Shown in pieces: positions 31,040-42,117 of a DNA stretch of 64,000 nucleotides (positions are counted from its first letter, which is position 1; every line of letters begins with the position of its first letter). The stretch is from Cepaea nemoralis. Its lineage: Eukaryota > Mollusca > Gastropoda > Stylommatophora > Helicidae. The notes under the pieces were generated by a model that was not told the DNA's origin, made no database searches, and worked only from the letters and a program-made list of their open reading frames with translations. The position numbers and the translations under genes are program-made. The stretch covers positions 1 through 64,000 of the forward strand of contig JACEFZ010002109.1 of the NCBI GenBank assembly GCA_014155875.1, written 5' to 3'.

Positions 31040-31440
31040 ATAACTAGACTGTTCTATCATACCACAATCTAAGGGTGTAATGTTAGCACAGACAGATTTT
31101 TTTATCTACCACAATCGACGGGTATAAAATAGATTACTGAGAACCACAAGCTAAATGTATAACTTGACCACAGACCCCCGAGCTTAGGGTAACTAGACTA
31201 CAAACTGAGAACTCATACTACAACCTAAGGGTAACGACCACGGACTGAGAATTTATATCACAAGCATAGGGGAACTAGACTACAGACTGAGAATTCATAC
31301 CACAAGCTTATGGTAACTAGACCACAGACTGAGAACTCAAATCACAAGCTTAGGTTAACTAGACCACAGACTGAGAACTCCTACCATTAGCTTAGAATAA
31401 CTATATGACAGACTGAGAACACATACAATCAGCAACCGAA
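31040..31440. repeat. 42-bp minisatellite
   Basis: Units of the form aactagaccacagactgaga followed by actcataccacaagcttagg recur at 42-base spacing (31191, about 31233, 31273, 31315, 31357). They become more diverged towards both ends. Confidence 0.9.
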
Positions 31441-31459
31441 GTGTAGTTTTCTAAAACAA

Positions 31460-31785
31460 ATGTTGTGAATCCCTTGAACTTCCAGAGTAATTAACAATGA
31501 TTTCCAGAGACTAATGAAACTAGAACATTACATTCAACAACAAGAATGAGACAAATAGCTTTCTTTGGTAATGTGATGAGAATAGAGGCATTGGAGACCA
31601 TCGCGACAACTGGAGAGATCAAATGCAAGATTGGCAAGGGCAGACCATGAGAAATTATGCTGGATGGACTGAGACGAAGGCATGGAGGAATATCATCAGC
31701 AGAGTTGAACCCGAACACCAAAGACCGAGGTCTGGGAAGAGTCATGAACGCCTACTGTAGCTTGCAAGGCACGTGATGGTGATAT
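31460..31785 (+). mobile_element. RTE-like LINE 3' end fragment
   Basis: It is homologous to 28740-29057, including the phrases for NDC/NDF...ANETK, MLDGLRR...HGGISSAEL and the final NAY. It is diverged, with stops in all frames. It is 5' truncated. Confidence 0.85.
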
Positions 31786-31959
31786 TTTAATCCGCAATAT
31801 TGTATGAATTTTTCTGTTACCTGTAATCGCGACCGTGCAGTAGATTTTCTCAATATGATGCAAGCCTTCCAAATGCCGCCCCTTACATGTTTTTTTCCTT
31901 CTTTAAAATTATTGCCCCCTTATGAAGCCCCCTTATGGTGCCGCCTGATGCGGCTGCCT

Positions 31960-32210
31960 ATCTGTATCACAGCACGGCACGGCCCTGCATGTAATCTCCA
32001 AAGTTTCAGTTTTCTTCTTCGGCGAAATGGTCCATGACTCACATCCGAGTAGCACGCCACGTACTCGGACCAAGTAAAATGCACGCAAGTGGGTTTCAGT
32101 TTTAGATTCCTGGAAAAGCTGTTCCTGTTTTGTCCGTGATGGTTGCCTAAATCGACTGACTTCTGCGTATGTTACTTTTGGTTTCGTTCTCAACATGTAC
32201 AAAGACTGTA
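31960..32210 (-). mobile_element. LINE RT C-terminal fragment (minus strand)
   Basis: The minus strand encodes GVLLGCESWTISPKKK, resembling the LLYGCE(S/T)WT motif downstream of the RT thumb in RTE-like LINEs. The copy is short and otherwise degraded. Confidence 0.45.
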
Positions 32211-32823
32211 CTTTGAAATAGATGGGCTAGGTCATTGGTGTTATGGTTAACTGTACACTGAATACGGCTGTTATCCTTTGTTCACTTAATCCGTGCTTTC
32301 TTATACTCATCTTAAACAGGTAAAACTGGTGTGATGTGTAACTCACTGTGTTATAACCGAAATATATAATAGTAGTTGTTATCATGCTGCAGGATTATGC
32401 TACTGATAACATTAACAAGGGTTTGATTTTCGATAATGTGTTATTATGTCTTCTTATGCTTTAATAAATCAGAAGGGTGCCGTCTTCGCAATGAAGGTTT
32501 GGCGGCAATTATCTCCAACACTTTGTCTCTCACCTTGGTTGTATGGCAGATCGTTGTTCGTCGATCTCTTAATGTTCTTTTGTCTTTGTTTCATCAACCC
32601 TCTTTTCGTTCCCAGTCCCTCAAGAATCTTTGTAGTAGATTGTTTTTGTTTCTATGAAATACAACATATTCGGCGGTATTAGCACATCGCCATGGCTTTA
32701 CTTTAACTTTACAATTGTTTCTTCATTGCCCAGGTTTCTGCGCTATTTAGTTGCGTCTGTTAAATATAACATTTAACGAAGCAGTTTTACTGTATTGATT
32801 ATCTTTCTAATAACAATAGTTTG
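32211..32823. other. Unassigned non-coding stretch
   Basis: No conserved domain or repeat family is recognised. Confidence 0.45.
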
Positions 32824-33290
32824 CTGCATATCCTTTACAGGACGTCGCAGTCAGGCCCATAATTGTATGCTATTTGTGATTTCTTGGCAAGTTTACGATC
32901 AGTAGTTAGCCGGCTCCGTGGCGAAGGTTTTGGACACTTCGTAATACTGCAGACTGCGTTCGAAACACAGCTGGGGGAGATTTGACAGCAGACCGCCTTG
33001 CGTTAGTTTTTTACGAAACAGTATGAGTGGCAGTTGTTCAGAAAGCGACGGCAAACCACTTAACGTAAACTTAAACAGCATAACAATGCTGTGTTGACTG
33101 CGACGTCATGTAAAAGAAAGGATATGCAACTAACTTTTTAGTTTGCTATTGCTTTCTGAACTACCAGCATTCATACCATTGTATGAAAACCAACCCAAGG
33201 CGGTCTCCTGCCAAAATCGCCCGCAATTGTTTCAAACGCAGTATGGAGGATTAAGAATTGCGTGTGCAATCCCTCCGCCAGATAGCCGGT
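32824..33290. repeat. Cluster of three family-S SINE pieces
   Basis: A minus-strand 3' piece (32824-32904; catatcctttacaggacgtc) directly abuts a full plus-strand copy (32905-33112; A box TGGCGAAGGTT at 32919-32929, core gaaagcgacggcaaacc). A minus-strand copy (about 33118-33290) with ttgctattgctttctgaac follows. The pieces therefore lie in alternating orientation and can fold on one another. Confidence 0.8.
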
Positions 33291-33854
33291 TACCTCTCAA
33301 GATGCTAATATTTGTTGACTGGTGCTTAAAATACTACTGACATTTCTATGCTCTTTATGACTTCTTTTCACTGCTGTCATCATCTACTCTTATATGTCCA
33401 AGAAAGGAGGAACTTGTTACTCGTAATGTCCCATATTTCTGTGATATCCATTGTCATCCTCTCATGCCTATTGTTAATTATGATAGTTTATGCTTGTTCA
33501 ATACTATTATCCCCTCAGTTTTCTGAATTGCGTCTATTTACTTGTTCTAACCATGATGTGCCAGCCGATACGTTTGAGCGATCATGGTTCTCTGTCACCC
33601 ACGATTACGAGAGTCTTGGATCAGCACTGCCTTCCCTTTACTGTTTTCACAGCAGTCTTGTGAGTTATCACTGAGTTCCCCAGTCTATTTTTCCTAACCA
33701 AACACATCCCAGTGTGGGTAGAAAACAGAGTTAACTGATTAAGGGAAGAGTGTTTGCCTTAAGCGACTTCTCGTATCTGCCATTAGATTATATACAATTG
33801 TTTTCTCTATGTAACCAACTGAGTTGAGTTGAGTTAAGTTAAGAACCGACATCA
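33291..33854. other. Unassigned non-coding stretch
   Basis: No gene or repeat is recognised, apart from short GTTGA reiterations at 33823-33842. Confidence 0.45.
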
Positions 33855-35838
33855 CTGCACTCAGGACATTCCCATACGTGCTCCGTCCCCTCGTTCAACA
33901 GCCAGCGAAGAGTCATACTACTAATCGTTCCCACCACTATCTGATTAAAGGTTCTCCTGATCTTCCCTCTCAGTTTTGAGATTCTTCCAGAACCCCCGCA
34001 ATCTCATTCTTTCCCCATATGGATTCTCAATCTGTTCCCCCGCCTTCTCCACCTGGTCCCACAAGCGCACGACCACCCCACCCTCTTTGTCCATAGGCAA
34101 AATTCCACCAAGAGGTGCCTTCCCTGCTAGCCTATCAGCCTGTTCATTCCCCCGTACACCCGCATGGCCAAGGCAAAATATCCATACAATTCTCACGATC
34201 TGTTACCTCTGAAGCGACGAGAGCCATTCCACACGAAACATTCCTTTCTCCACCTTGCTAAGCATACTCTTTGAACCCGTAATGAATGTAACGTGTGTTG
34301 CATTAGTCTCCTCTAGCCACCGGAATGCCGCTGTTACTGCCTCCACCTCCATTCTCATGCTGGAGGTCGTAGTCTCATATGCCAGACTCTCCCTTTTTCA
34401 AGACTCGCCCATTAGCCTTTGCAATAAAGCCCCAGCCACTACGTCTGTTTCTCACCACTGACCCATCGGTGTAGATGACTATGTCACCTTGATGTGTGTT
34501 GCTCTGGATCAGCTGTTGCACTTCAAACTCAGTGCTGCCCGCTGCCCATTCTCTGCACTCACGACCCAGTGTTATTATTACATTGTGCCAGTCCGTCATG
34601 TCTTCCGGAACTTGTGGGCAGATCAGCTGTTTGTTGCAGAGTCGTTTGGCCAGGTGGATAAAACTGCTTCTTTTCAACCGTCCCATAGCTAGGTTTTTAC
34701 ATCTGTTCTTCATAGGGTAGCCTTGCATGCTGAGGAACTGTTCTGCTTGTATTAGCGTTTTCGTATCTCTGCATTCTCTCAATAATTGTGCCCTCCACTT
34801 CTTTATCTCCGTTAGAGGGGTTGATTTGATCCTTCCTGCGGTGACTAAGTGCTTGATTTTGCATATTTCCCAGTTATTGTAGTGTGGTTTTTGATGATGG
34901 ACGGCAAGCAGCTCATCCATTTTCACGGTGTGACCGAATTCTCTGTTGATAAATTTTGCTAAGTATGTTCCCGTTGGCTCACCACCTGGTTCCACTAAGT
35001 TTTCTCAAGATGACTATCTTCAGGCTTTTGCTGCTGCTTTGTTGATGTGCATTCTCCATGTCAACCTGTCACTCAAAGCTACTCAATAGATGTGGGTTCT
35101 TTTTCTTCTCTTAGAGGTATTCCATTTATGCGGATGACGCTTGCTTATTTTGCTTAGGGGAATGAGTAAACAGAGTGGTATTGCACTTGTCAGTTTGTAT
35201 GTTGACACACCATATATTTTCCCATGCAACTAATGCTAATGCATCTATAGCTCTTTGTAGCAAAATGGTGGCCGCTGATACCCAGATCATCGCTCTACAC
35301 TGCCACATTAATTCAGTGTGGAAGTTCGATAACAACGTAGTTGATATAGATTATGAAAAGTGTGTGTGTGTATGGGGGGGGGGGGGGGGCGCACGACTCC
35401 ACATTGGGAGACATCATGAAGCAGATGAACATTCTAGTTCTTGAGTCCAGTCTATGCTGTACTCGGGTTCTTCTGTTGTGCAAGTATGCTTTCACCCATT
35501 TGTACATTCTTCCATCGACTTTACAGTTTCTCAGTTTCTTCATCAGCGCTTCTATCCAGACTTTGTCAAAAGCTTTCTTTAGATTTATAAATGGAGCAAG
35601 CACCAGTTTCTTCTCTTGGAATGCATCCTCGATTTCTTGAGAGAGGTAGGTTAGCTGTTAATCCGTACTGTAACACTGGCTAAAGCCAGCCTGATGCTGA
35701 ATTAGAATGTTTTCAGTGTCAGTGTACCACTGCAGTCTGTGATTGTTGCTGCGCTTGTTTTGCAGAGACAGCTGGTGAGGCTATTTAGTCTGTAGCTTGA
35801 GAAAATGAAACTGTCTTCCCATGGTTTCATGCGAGGTA
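33855..35838 (-). pseudogene. I-like LINE 2: RT, RNase H and C-terminal part
   Basis: On the minus strand: RT fingers (HQAGF...; SQEIEDAFQEKK; LKKAFDKVW, 35720-35550), a large gap in the RT palm, thumb-to-RNase H sequence (34995-34375, with IYTDGSVVRN), the RNase H C-terminus GHAGVRGNEQADRLAG (about 34170-34125), and a C-terminal segment (ECPEC). It resembles the LINE at 11830-17094 but is much more decayed. The catalytic FADD box is missing. Its 5' part lies at 36351-37900, across an opposite-strand insert. Confidence 0.82.
35383..35389. repeat. Poly-G run within LINE 2
   Basis: A run of 13 Gs at about 35376-35389, preceded by short GT repeats, disrupts the RT frame. The length is uncertain, as is usual for such runs. 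Confidence 0.7.
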
Positions 35839-36350
35839 TCATGATTTATATTTAGTGCATCACCATACATCCCACTGTGGAATACCCGGAAACGATAGAG
35901 CTGGCCGATTGGCTAAGGAAGGAGCAAAATAAGAACAGCCTGATGTGCCCGTTACATACAACCAAAAGAAAAGAATGATCAAATCAGTCAGAAAGCCACA
36001 AAAACAGCTGAAGATGACTACCACATTATGGACAGACCAGAACAAGTCATTATTCTGCGCCTCAGAACAGGACACAATAGATTACGCAACCACATGTATA
36101 CAAAATTCAAGATTAGTGAATCAGTCGTGTGCACATGTGGATTGGCGTCGCAGACAGCAGAGAACATACTCTAAGACTGTTCAAAATGCAACATATCTAG
36201 ACAAACCTTCTGGCCTAGAGAGACAACAGTGGAAGATAATTTCTATGGACCACTGAGTGAACTGAAAAGACAGTTAAATTCATATAAGAGACAACATTGC
36301 AGTTATAGACATATTTCAAGTGAACGAAAGAAGAAGAAGGATATTTAATG
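35839..36350 (+). mobile_element. Opposite-strand LINE 3' end inside LINE 2
   Basis: The plus strand encodes the end of an RNase H domain (IPGN followed by LAKEGAK, 35880-35935), TGHNRLRNHMYTKF, a C-x-C...L..C motif (VCTCGLASQTAENIL, about 36128-36172) and GPLSELKRQLNSY, followed by aagaagaagg and the 3' end. It is homologous to 12670-13060 of the LINE at 11830. It splits LINE 2's 5' and 3' halves. Several frame breaks are present. Confidence 0.8.
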
Positions 36351-37450
36351 CAATCTATGAGTCGCCCCCTGTACCCTCATTGTAAAGTTGTTTTAGTAGC
36401 TTCCACAACATACTTGTGTCTCTGTCAAAGTTCAGTGACTGTTTTCTTCCCGCCAATTTTCTCCACCTAGCATGCAACTTGGCCCTTTAAATGTGGCGTT
36501 TGCGTGCTGGTATTTATTTTGGTGCTCTTGGCTTGGTTTGTCCTCTGCTTGTTTTCTACATACATCCGGATCATTATGCAGCTGCTATTGTTCACTATTC
36601 CAATACGGTTTATTGCTTACCAGCACCTCTTGGTAATTGTTCTCGTGCTGCCTGTTGTGTGCATTTCCTGAACTCTTAATTACTTTATTTATGTCTTTAT
36701 CTATGTTCAGATTTCAAACCAGTATGCTGTTATAATGTTTATATATTTTCAGTCTGCTTTCTTATAGTTCGACCTCAAGAGAGCTCTACTTTCACTTACG
36801 AACTAATTTTCTACAATTAGAAAGAGTGGTCGGTGGTCACAGCTACCTAATTGTTTTCATAAAAATCTTGTGATGTTCCTCTCCAGGTCAGCTGAATGAG
36901 AAGCTAGGTCAAGTGTAGTTATGGTAGGACTTGACCTCGAGTAGTAAGTAGGTGGGTCGAATGACTTGTTAATCAATTCTTATCCTGTCATTCTTTCTTA
37001 CCCTCAGTCTCTCTCCTCTCTGGTCCGTGCAATCATAACCCTAGCTGTGTGGGTGGCAACGAAAGTTTCCACACACAATAATTTTTGACAATGTGTTTGG
37101 ATTGTAACTAGTGCCTGGGGAGATCGCTTGGACAGTAGTAATTGATTAGGTTTAGATCTGTATTGTCTATCTTAAGTTTAAGGGTCTCATACTCCGCCTC
37201 TTCCATATACTTGAATTTGGGAAGCAATGATATTTATTCTTTACAAGGGTCGGTATCCAGCCTTTACCCCTGTGTTGTCGGTCAGATTATTCACACAGGT
37301 AAGCTCTGAGTTTGAAAGCAATTTCTTCATTGAGGTGAGTTTCTTGCAAGCAACATATATTTACGTGTTTATCATTCAAGATGTTTTCTAGTTCTGTGGG
37401 GGGGGGGGGGGGAGAGAGAGAGAGAAAGAGACAGAGAGAGAGAGACAGAG

Positions 37451-37483
<33 letters not shown>

Positions 37484-37900
37484 GAGAGAAGGTGAGTGGG
37501 GCTAGTAACTCCCTCAGCATTCCGGTGCATTCAGTCTTTGTCTCGTAAGGCAAGACGCTCTATTCTCATACGGCATCTGAGAAGGACTTCCAGTTACTGT
37601 GGTTGGACCCCTTCGAGGCATAGTACCAGGTACCGCACCTGTCTAGAGATCCATAACAGTACATGTATCATAGCGTTTTGCAGTTATAAACCAATTCCTA
37701 TTTTTGCATACCGTCCTGATGACTGTAATGCCCCTCCAAGCTGGTTGTCTCCGACCTCAGCACCTTTTTTGCTAGGGTAGACTGGGGTCCTACTGGAGTT
37801 TAGATATGCACATTCGAATGTGTGCCTCGGGGCATACGGGTGGCAAAAAGCGTTAGCTGCGCTAAAGTAATCAAAGTCTCTAAACCGATCCATTTACCCC
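36351..37900 (-). pseudogene. I-like LINE 2: 5' part with endonuclease
   Basis: Minus-strand endonuclease motifs survive in pieces: HVNICCLQETHLNEEIAFKL (37375-37300) and a CDHRP remnant (about 36845). The link to RT (NFDRDTSMLWKLLKQL) lies at about 36440-36380. It matches the layout of the LINE at 15279-16530. Many stops occur, and a GA microsatellite lies at its upstream side. Confidence 0.75.
37397..37490. repeat. Poly-G and (GA)n microsatellite
   Basis: Fifteen Gs are followed by an imperfect (GA)n with interspersed CAGA. Confidence 0.95.
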
Positions 37901-38254
37901 GAGGCACTTAGCTGGCAAAATGCGTTAAATGTGTGGAGGTCGTCGAAGCCCCAAATCTACGGACTTCTTTTTTCTGGTCTCTGATGACATAGCCGGTGAT
38001 GAACAGGATGCTCAATACATGCAAGTGAGATTAAGCAGCGATATGCAATGATGCAATGGCTCCCTTGGTGAGACCTCTACCAGAGTTTCGTGTCGGCCTA
38101 CAGTTGATGACGTGGAATGCCCATTTTCCGCACCTGCCTTCTCTTAAGAGCTGAACGTCATGTATGCAAGTGTTCTTGGTGGGTCTGGCCTATGTTTTTA
38201 ATTTTTTTTTAACTAACCGAAGAGGCTAACCCAGACACCACATGACGGGAAGAA
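37901..38254. other. Unassigned non-coding stretch
   Basis: It may include the 5' end of LINE 2: the phrase gaggcac(t/a) with ggcaaaa(t/a)gcgtta occurs twice, near 37830 and 37900, at ~75-base spacing. Nothing coding is seen. Confidence 0.4.
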
Positions 38255-38370
38255 GTCGGATGTTTGTCCATAGGCACAATTATCGAAACTGCTGTAAACA
38301 GACAAACACAATTACTTCCAAGACAAATCAACGCACATATTGGGTGAATGAACGAATAGGATGAAGAGGA
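38255..38370 (+). repeat. Dispersed tail repeat, copy 4 (opposite orientation)
   Basis: The plus strand reads gaagtcggatgtttgtcc, then ctgctgtaaacag, then aatgaacgaataggatgaag. This is the inverse of the copies at 11835 and 19470, again next to a GAA/GAT-rich end. Confidence 0.65.
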
Positions 38371-38466
38371 TATGTTCGTCATATTGTGAAATGCTACGAC
38401 AAATAATCATTTCACATTTAATACAATTGTCAACATAATTTAATTCACTTTCTCTGTTTGTTTCAG

Positions 38467-39129
38467 CCTGTGTCATAACTAGGTAAAATAGCGAGCATGA
38501 TAATCAAATCAACGCTAGCCTATGGTCTGCAGAAATGTGTTGGAAACCTGTGGAAGGGAGATGATTTCAGCGATTTTACTATTGTGGTTGAGGACACATC
38601 CTTCTCTTGTCACCGCTTTATTCTGAGCGCTTGCTCTGGTTTCTTCCAAGGTCTGTTTCGGTCACAAATGAAAGAGTCCCGTGAAGGTCTAGCTAAACTG
38701 GATAGAATGTCAAAGGAGACATTTGAAATAATCATCAACTTCTATATACAAAGGTACGGACGGACTCACTGAGGATACTGTGTTGGATGTGTGGTCTGCT
38801 ACACATCTACTTACAGATTGATTACTTGATTGAGGAGTGTAAACAGTTTGTGATACACAATCTGTCTGTTGACAATTGTTTCCGTTTCCTAAACCACGCC
38901 ATGGCGTATTCAGCACAAGAAGTTATTGATAGTTGTCTGGTTTTATCATTAAAAACTTTGAGCAAGTTAGAAATGGTTGAAAGTTTTCTCCAGCTTCCAC
39001 TTGATTGTTTTTACAAAGTTATTGAAAGTGATATCCTGGCAACAAGCTCTGAAGATTTGGTGGTGGATGCCATCTTGACATGGATGGAATATCAACCAGA
39101 TCCTGAACACTGTTCATGGCTTTATACGG
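38467..39129 (+). CDS. Kelch-like protein, exon with BTB and start of BACK domain
   Basis: A strong acceptor (ctctgtttgtttcag, ending 38466) precedes the exon, and ATG 38497 starts the protein. BTB motifs: GDDFSDFTIVVED, CHRFILSACSGFF and FRSQMKES; then the BTB end and BACK start (DYLIEECKQFVIHNLSVDNC, then AILTWMEYQPD). Such proteins typically act as Cullin-3 ubiquitin-ligase substrate adaptors in the cytoplasm. The frame shifts by one base near 38742 and again near 38812, so the sequence as given is not translatable through the BTB end. This is either a decaying gene or an assembly error. A donor G|GTAATA at 39129/39130 leaves phase 1, which fits the acceptor before 57700. Confidence 0.75.
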
Positions 39130-40303
39130 GTAATACTGATATTTTGTTTATCCAATTAGTATTATGAATATTATTTGAGGATTGTCTGTTTACTATTGTT
39201 TTATCTCTATTCAGATAGTAATGGGATGGTAAGAGGGAAATCATGCATGGCTCAGGCTGACACAATCAGAGAAGTGTGTATGCTTGAGAACACTAGGAGA
39301 GGAGAGTAGTGGGTCAGAATGCCAGTGAAGAAGTAATACCTGTGCAAGGTCATAATAACATTGGACCGGATGTGCAGGGATTTGCCACGAGGCTGCGCGG
39401 AGGGATAGGCGCAACAATTGATTACAAATTCTTGCACAGGCAATGTAATCATCTAGGAAGGCAGTTCATAAAGTAAGAGGAATTTCAGTATAAAGTATAT
39501 GGACAACGGGACATTTTATTCCAGGTCACAAGCAGACTCTTAAGTAATACCCTATGTAGAGGTCGTGAAGGCCTAACAGTTTGCGCATGAGCAATAGCGC
39601 TCACAAAATGGATGCCGTTATGAGTTTGTGTGGTTTTCTTTTTGGTCACAGTGTGTGAAACCTCGTGAAAACTACAAAAGAATGATGGTTCAGTCAGTAG
39701 CCAGTATGTAAACGCCATTGGAGACCTGCAAGTGTGGCAACGAACGAACGAACAAACTTTATTGTCAAGAGTTAAGAATTGGACATGCAGGCCTGTCTGA
39801 CATTCTGCCCTTCTTCTCTATTTCCTCTCATACATTATTTCATTTAACATCACTTATGAAGCTAATCTTAGACAGCAAAAGGACAATAAGCGTTAACACG
39901 CATGAAAAATAATCAATAATACATGGCTCACTAAGGCAATGTTAAATATGGGCATTAACTTAAATTACATATGTGAATGTTTATTGGCTAGTTGTCGTTT
40001 GAGATTATTTTCCGTTATTATTGTTTTTATTTAGGGAGGTGGGGGGTGGGGGGGGGGGCATGAAGTTTGCACTGGGATAGTGTTCAAACAGGTTGCGACT
40101 GTATGTATAATGACTGGTAGTGTCTTTGATTTCTTGTGGAAGATTGTTCCACAACTGAGCGGCAGAGTATGCTAAGCTTGTTTTATATAAGTCTATCCTA
40201 GGTTTAGGGACATGAAGTATGTTTAGTCCATAGCTATTCTTGCGTTATATTTGAACAATGGCCAAAGGTAGCTTGGAGCATTTTGAAATATACATTTGTG
40301 AAT
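39130..40303. other. Intron 5' part, unassigned
   Basis: This is the presumed start of the 18.6-kb kelch intron. It contains a G-rich run (about 40032-40059) and no recognised repeat family. Confidence 0.45.
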
Positions 40304-40387
40304 TAGTTTAGCCTTATTAAAAAGTAGTCGTTCATGGAGTGGCAGTAACTCCACAAACGCCTACTTTTTAATAAGGCTAAACTAGTT
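40304..40387. repeat. Imperfect hairpin, ~29-bp arms
   Basis: tagtttagccttattaaaaa (from about 40304) is answered by tttttaataaggctaaacta (ending about 40384). The loop is roughly 25 bases and contains tggagtggcagtaactcca, itself a short inverted repeat. It could be a fold-back element or the end of the adjacent mariner relic. Confidence 0.85.
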
Positions 40388-40419
40388 TACAAAATCCTAT
40401 TTTAATATAAAATGCAACT

Positions 40420-41015
40420 GATCGGCCGGCTGGTCCATGACAACAGGTGACTCACTATTGATGAAATTACCCGGGATTTCAACATGAGGAACGGTGCTGA
40501 GTACACAGCTGTCAATGATGACCTCAGTTATAGGAAAGTGTGTAGCAGATGAGTGGCAAGACAGCTTTCCGAATTGTCTGGATCATTTTGGCGTTATGAG
40601 TGCTTTTCTCCACCAAATCGTGACTGGAGATGAGTCCTTTCTGCATCATTAAGAAACTGAGAGTAAGAGGCATTCGATGTAGTGGAAATACCGGTCATAT
40701 CCAGTTATGATACAAATTCAAGACGCATAAATCCGCTGGAAGGTAATGATAACCATCTTTTGGAATATCGAGGACTTTATATTAGTGCATTTCCAGGAAC
40801 AGAGTGAAACTGTGACTAGTGCTCGATACAGTCAAATGCAAGTGAACAAACTGAAGCCCGTGATACGATCGAAACGTCATGGAATACTATTGTATTGTTG
40901 CTGCACGACAACACCCGCCCTCATACGACTGCGCATACAGTAGATACACTACGTTCTCACATTTAATGTTTCGAAACATCCAGCATACAGTCCAGACTTG
41001 GATCTCTGAGAGAAC
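40420..41015 (+). pseudogene. mariner-type transposase relic
   Basis: In shifting frames: LTIDEITRDFNM (helix-turn-helix region), VTGDESFLHH (first catalytic D region, about 40625-40655), MITIFWNIED (40746 onward), LLHDNTRPHTTAHTV (40900-40945) and a remnant of HPAYSPDL (40975-41000). The order matches mariner of the DD34D group. Many stops and shifts make it a dead copy. It is unrelated at close range to the 21791-22235 fragment. Confidence 0.82.
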
Positions 41016-41800
41016 ATTTTCAGGGTCAGAAGTTTGCAGATGACAACGTGGTAATAGGGGACAACCTAGTGGAGGTCAGCATGGCCGAATGAATAAGAAT
41101 GCTCGATGTTAAACTTTCTGTGTGCTTATGCCGAGGTAGCGGCTTCAACCTCTGCATCGATCAGCTGGACTAAAATGTTGACTTTTCGTCCTTGACCTTG
41201 GAACGTAAAATACAAGTACCTGAGAAGTCGGAGTGGTTTCGACTAATGGCTAGGGACACTGGTAATAATAAAAGCTAATCCACACGCAAAAATCAGTCCA
41301 GTGGACTAAACGTTGTAGCTCGGGTATGGACTATGGAGTTGTATGAGTTCAAAGCGAGCGAGCGCAAACAAAACAAATCAAATCAACAAGCTAATGGACA
41401 GGTAGAGGAAGCGTGTTGTCAAGCATGGGGACTATGTTGAGAAACACCACGCATACAATTGCTGGTTCGCACTATTGTAAAATGTTATTTGCAATATTAT
41501 GTTGCTTAATGATTTGCCCTCGTTCTCGCGCTAATAAAGTGCCGTGTGGTTCACAGCTGCGTTTATTCTGAGAATAGAGATGGAGGCAGTCACTGCGGCA
41601 TTCCACTAGCTGGGGGACAAACCACACAGGCATTCCGTGATTGAAACGGACTTAAATAGAGGAATCAAGGTAAAGTCACGCTTCTACCAATCTATGACAC
41701 ATGATTATGCAAGGAGACGGCCAGCATTCAAAGTCTGTGAAATCGTAAATTTGCCACCTAAAGAGACCATCTGTTTTCCCACGAGAAAGGCTAGCAGGTA
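41016..41800. other. Unassigned stretch downstream of the secreted-protein exon
   Basis: If the minus-strand exon at 41990-41808 is real, its intron occupies this region. No second exon could be identified with confidence. Confidence 0.4.
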
Positions 41801-41807
41801 TACCCAC

Positions 41808-41990
41808 CTGAGAGGTGTTAGGATCAAACGTACTGCCGACGGAAGTCCCATGGAACGTGCAGGACGGACAGACGTAAGGCTGAGCAGGTCGGGTGAATGT
41901 CATTGAGAAAGTGTGACTTTGGGCCAAAGAGATTCTTCCCAGGACGGCCAGTGTCAATGAAACAACGCAGGTCCAGTTGAAAACACGCAT
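41808..41990 (-). CDS. Candidate first exon of a secreted protein
   Basis: The 61-codon exon begins MRVFNWTCVVSLTLAVLGRI, a clear signal-peptide pattern: basic start, hydrophobic core, then SLAQS as a likely cleavage region. A CPSC pair follows. An in-frame stop (TGA) lies 15 bases upstream of the ATG, -3 is a purine, and a TATTTAAA box lies about 120 bases upstream. The exon ends in CAG|GTGGGT, a consensus donor, at phase 0. If unspliced, the frame runs on to 41676. No family is recognised. It lies antisense inside the kelch intron. It may be a real nested gene or a chance frame; the co-occurrence of promoter, signal peptide and donor favours real. Confidence 0.42.
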
Positions 41991-42109
41991 AACACCTAGT
42001 TCTCAGTGTTAAATGCAGAGAGAGGGTTAAAGAGACCTGAAGCTCGATCAAAGACGTAGGTCAAAGAATCAAAGGATACCAAATAGATAAGGGCATTTGC
42101 CATCCCGGG

Positions 42110-42117
42110 TTTAAATA
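42110..42117 (-). promoter_or_regulatory. TATA-like box
   Basis: TATTTAAA on the minus strand is followed by a GC-rich stretch. A start site about 27 bases downstream would give a 5' UTR of some 95 bases before the ATG at 41990. Confidence 0.4.

Noticed and set aside
35353..35640. Overlapping open frames around the poly-G run
   Set aside because: The minus-strand RT motif (KKAFDKVW) identifies the real, broken frame; the others are shadows.
38750..38816. A mini-intron (GT...TTACAG) that could explain the frame change in the BTB exon
   Set aside because: The supposed intron encodes a normal BTB end (TDGLTEDTVLDVWSATHLL), so it is coding sequence; two single-base shifts explain the data better.
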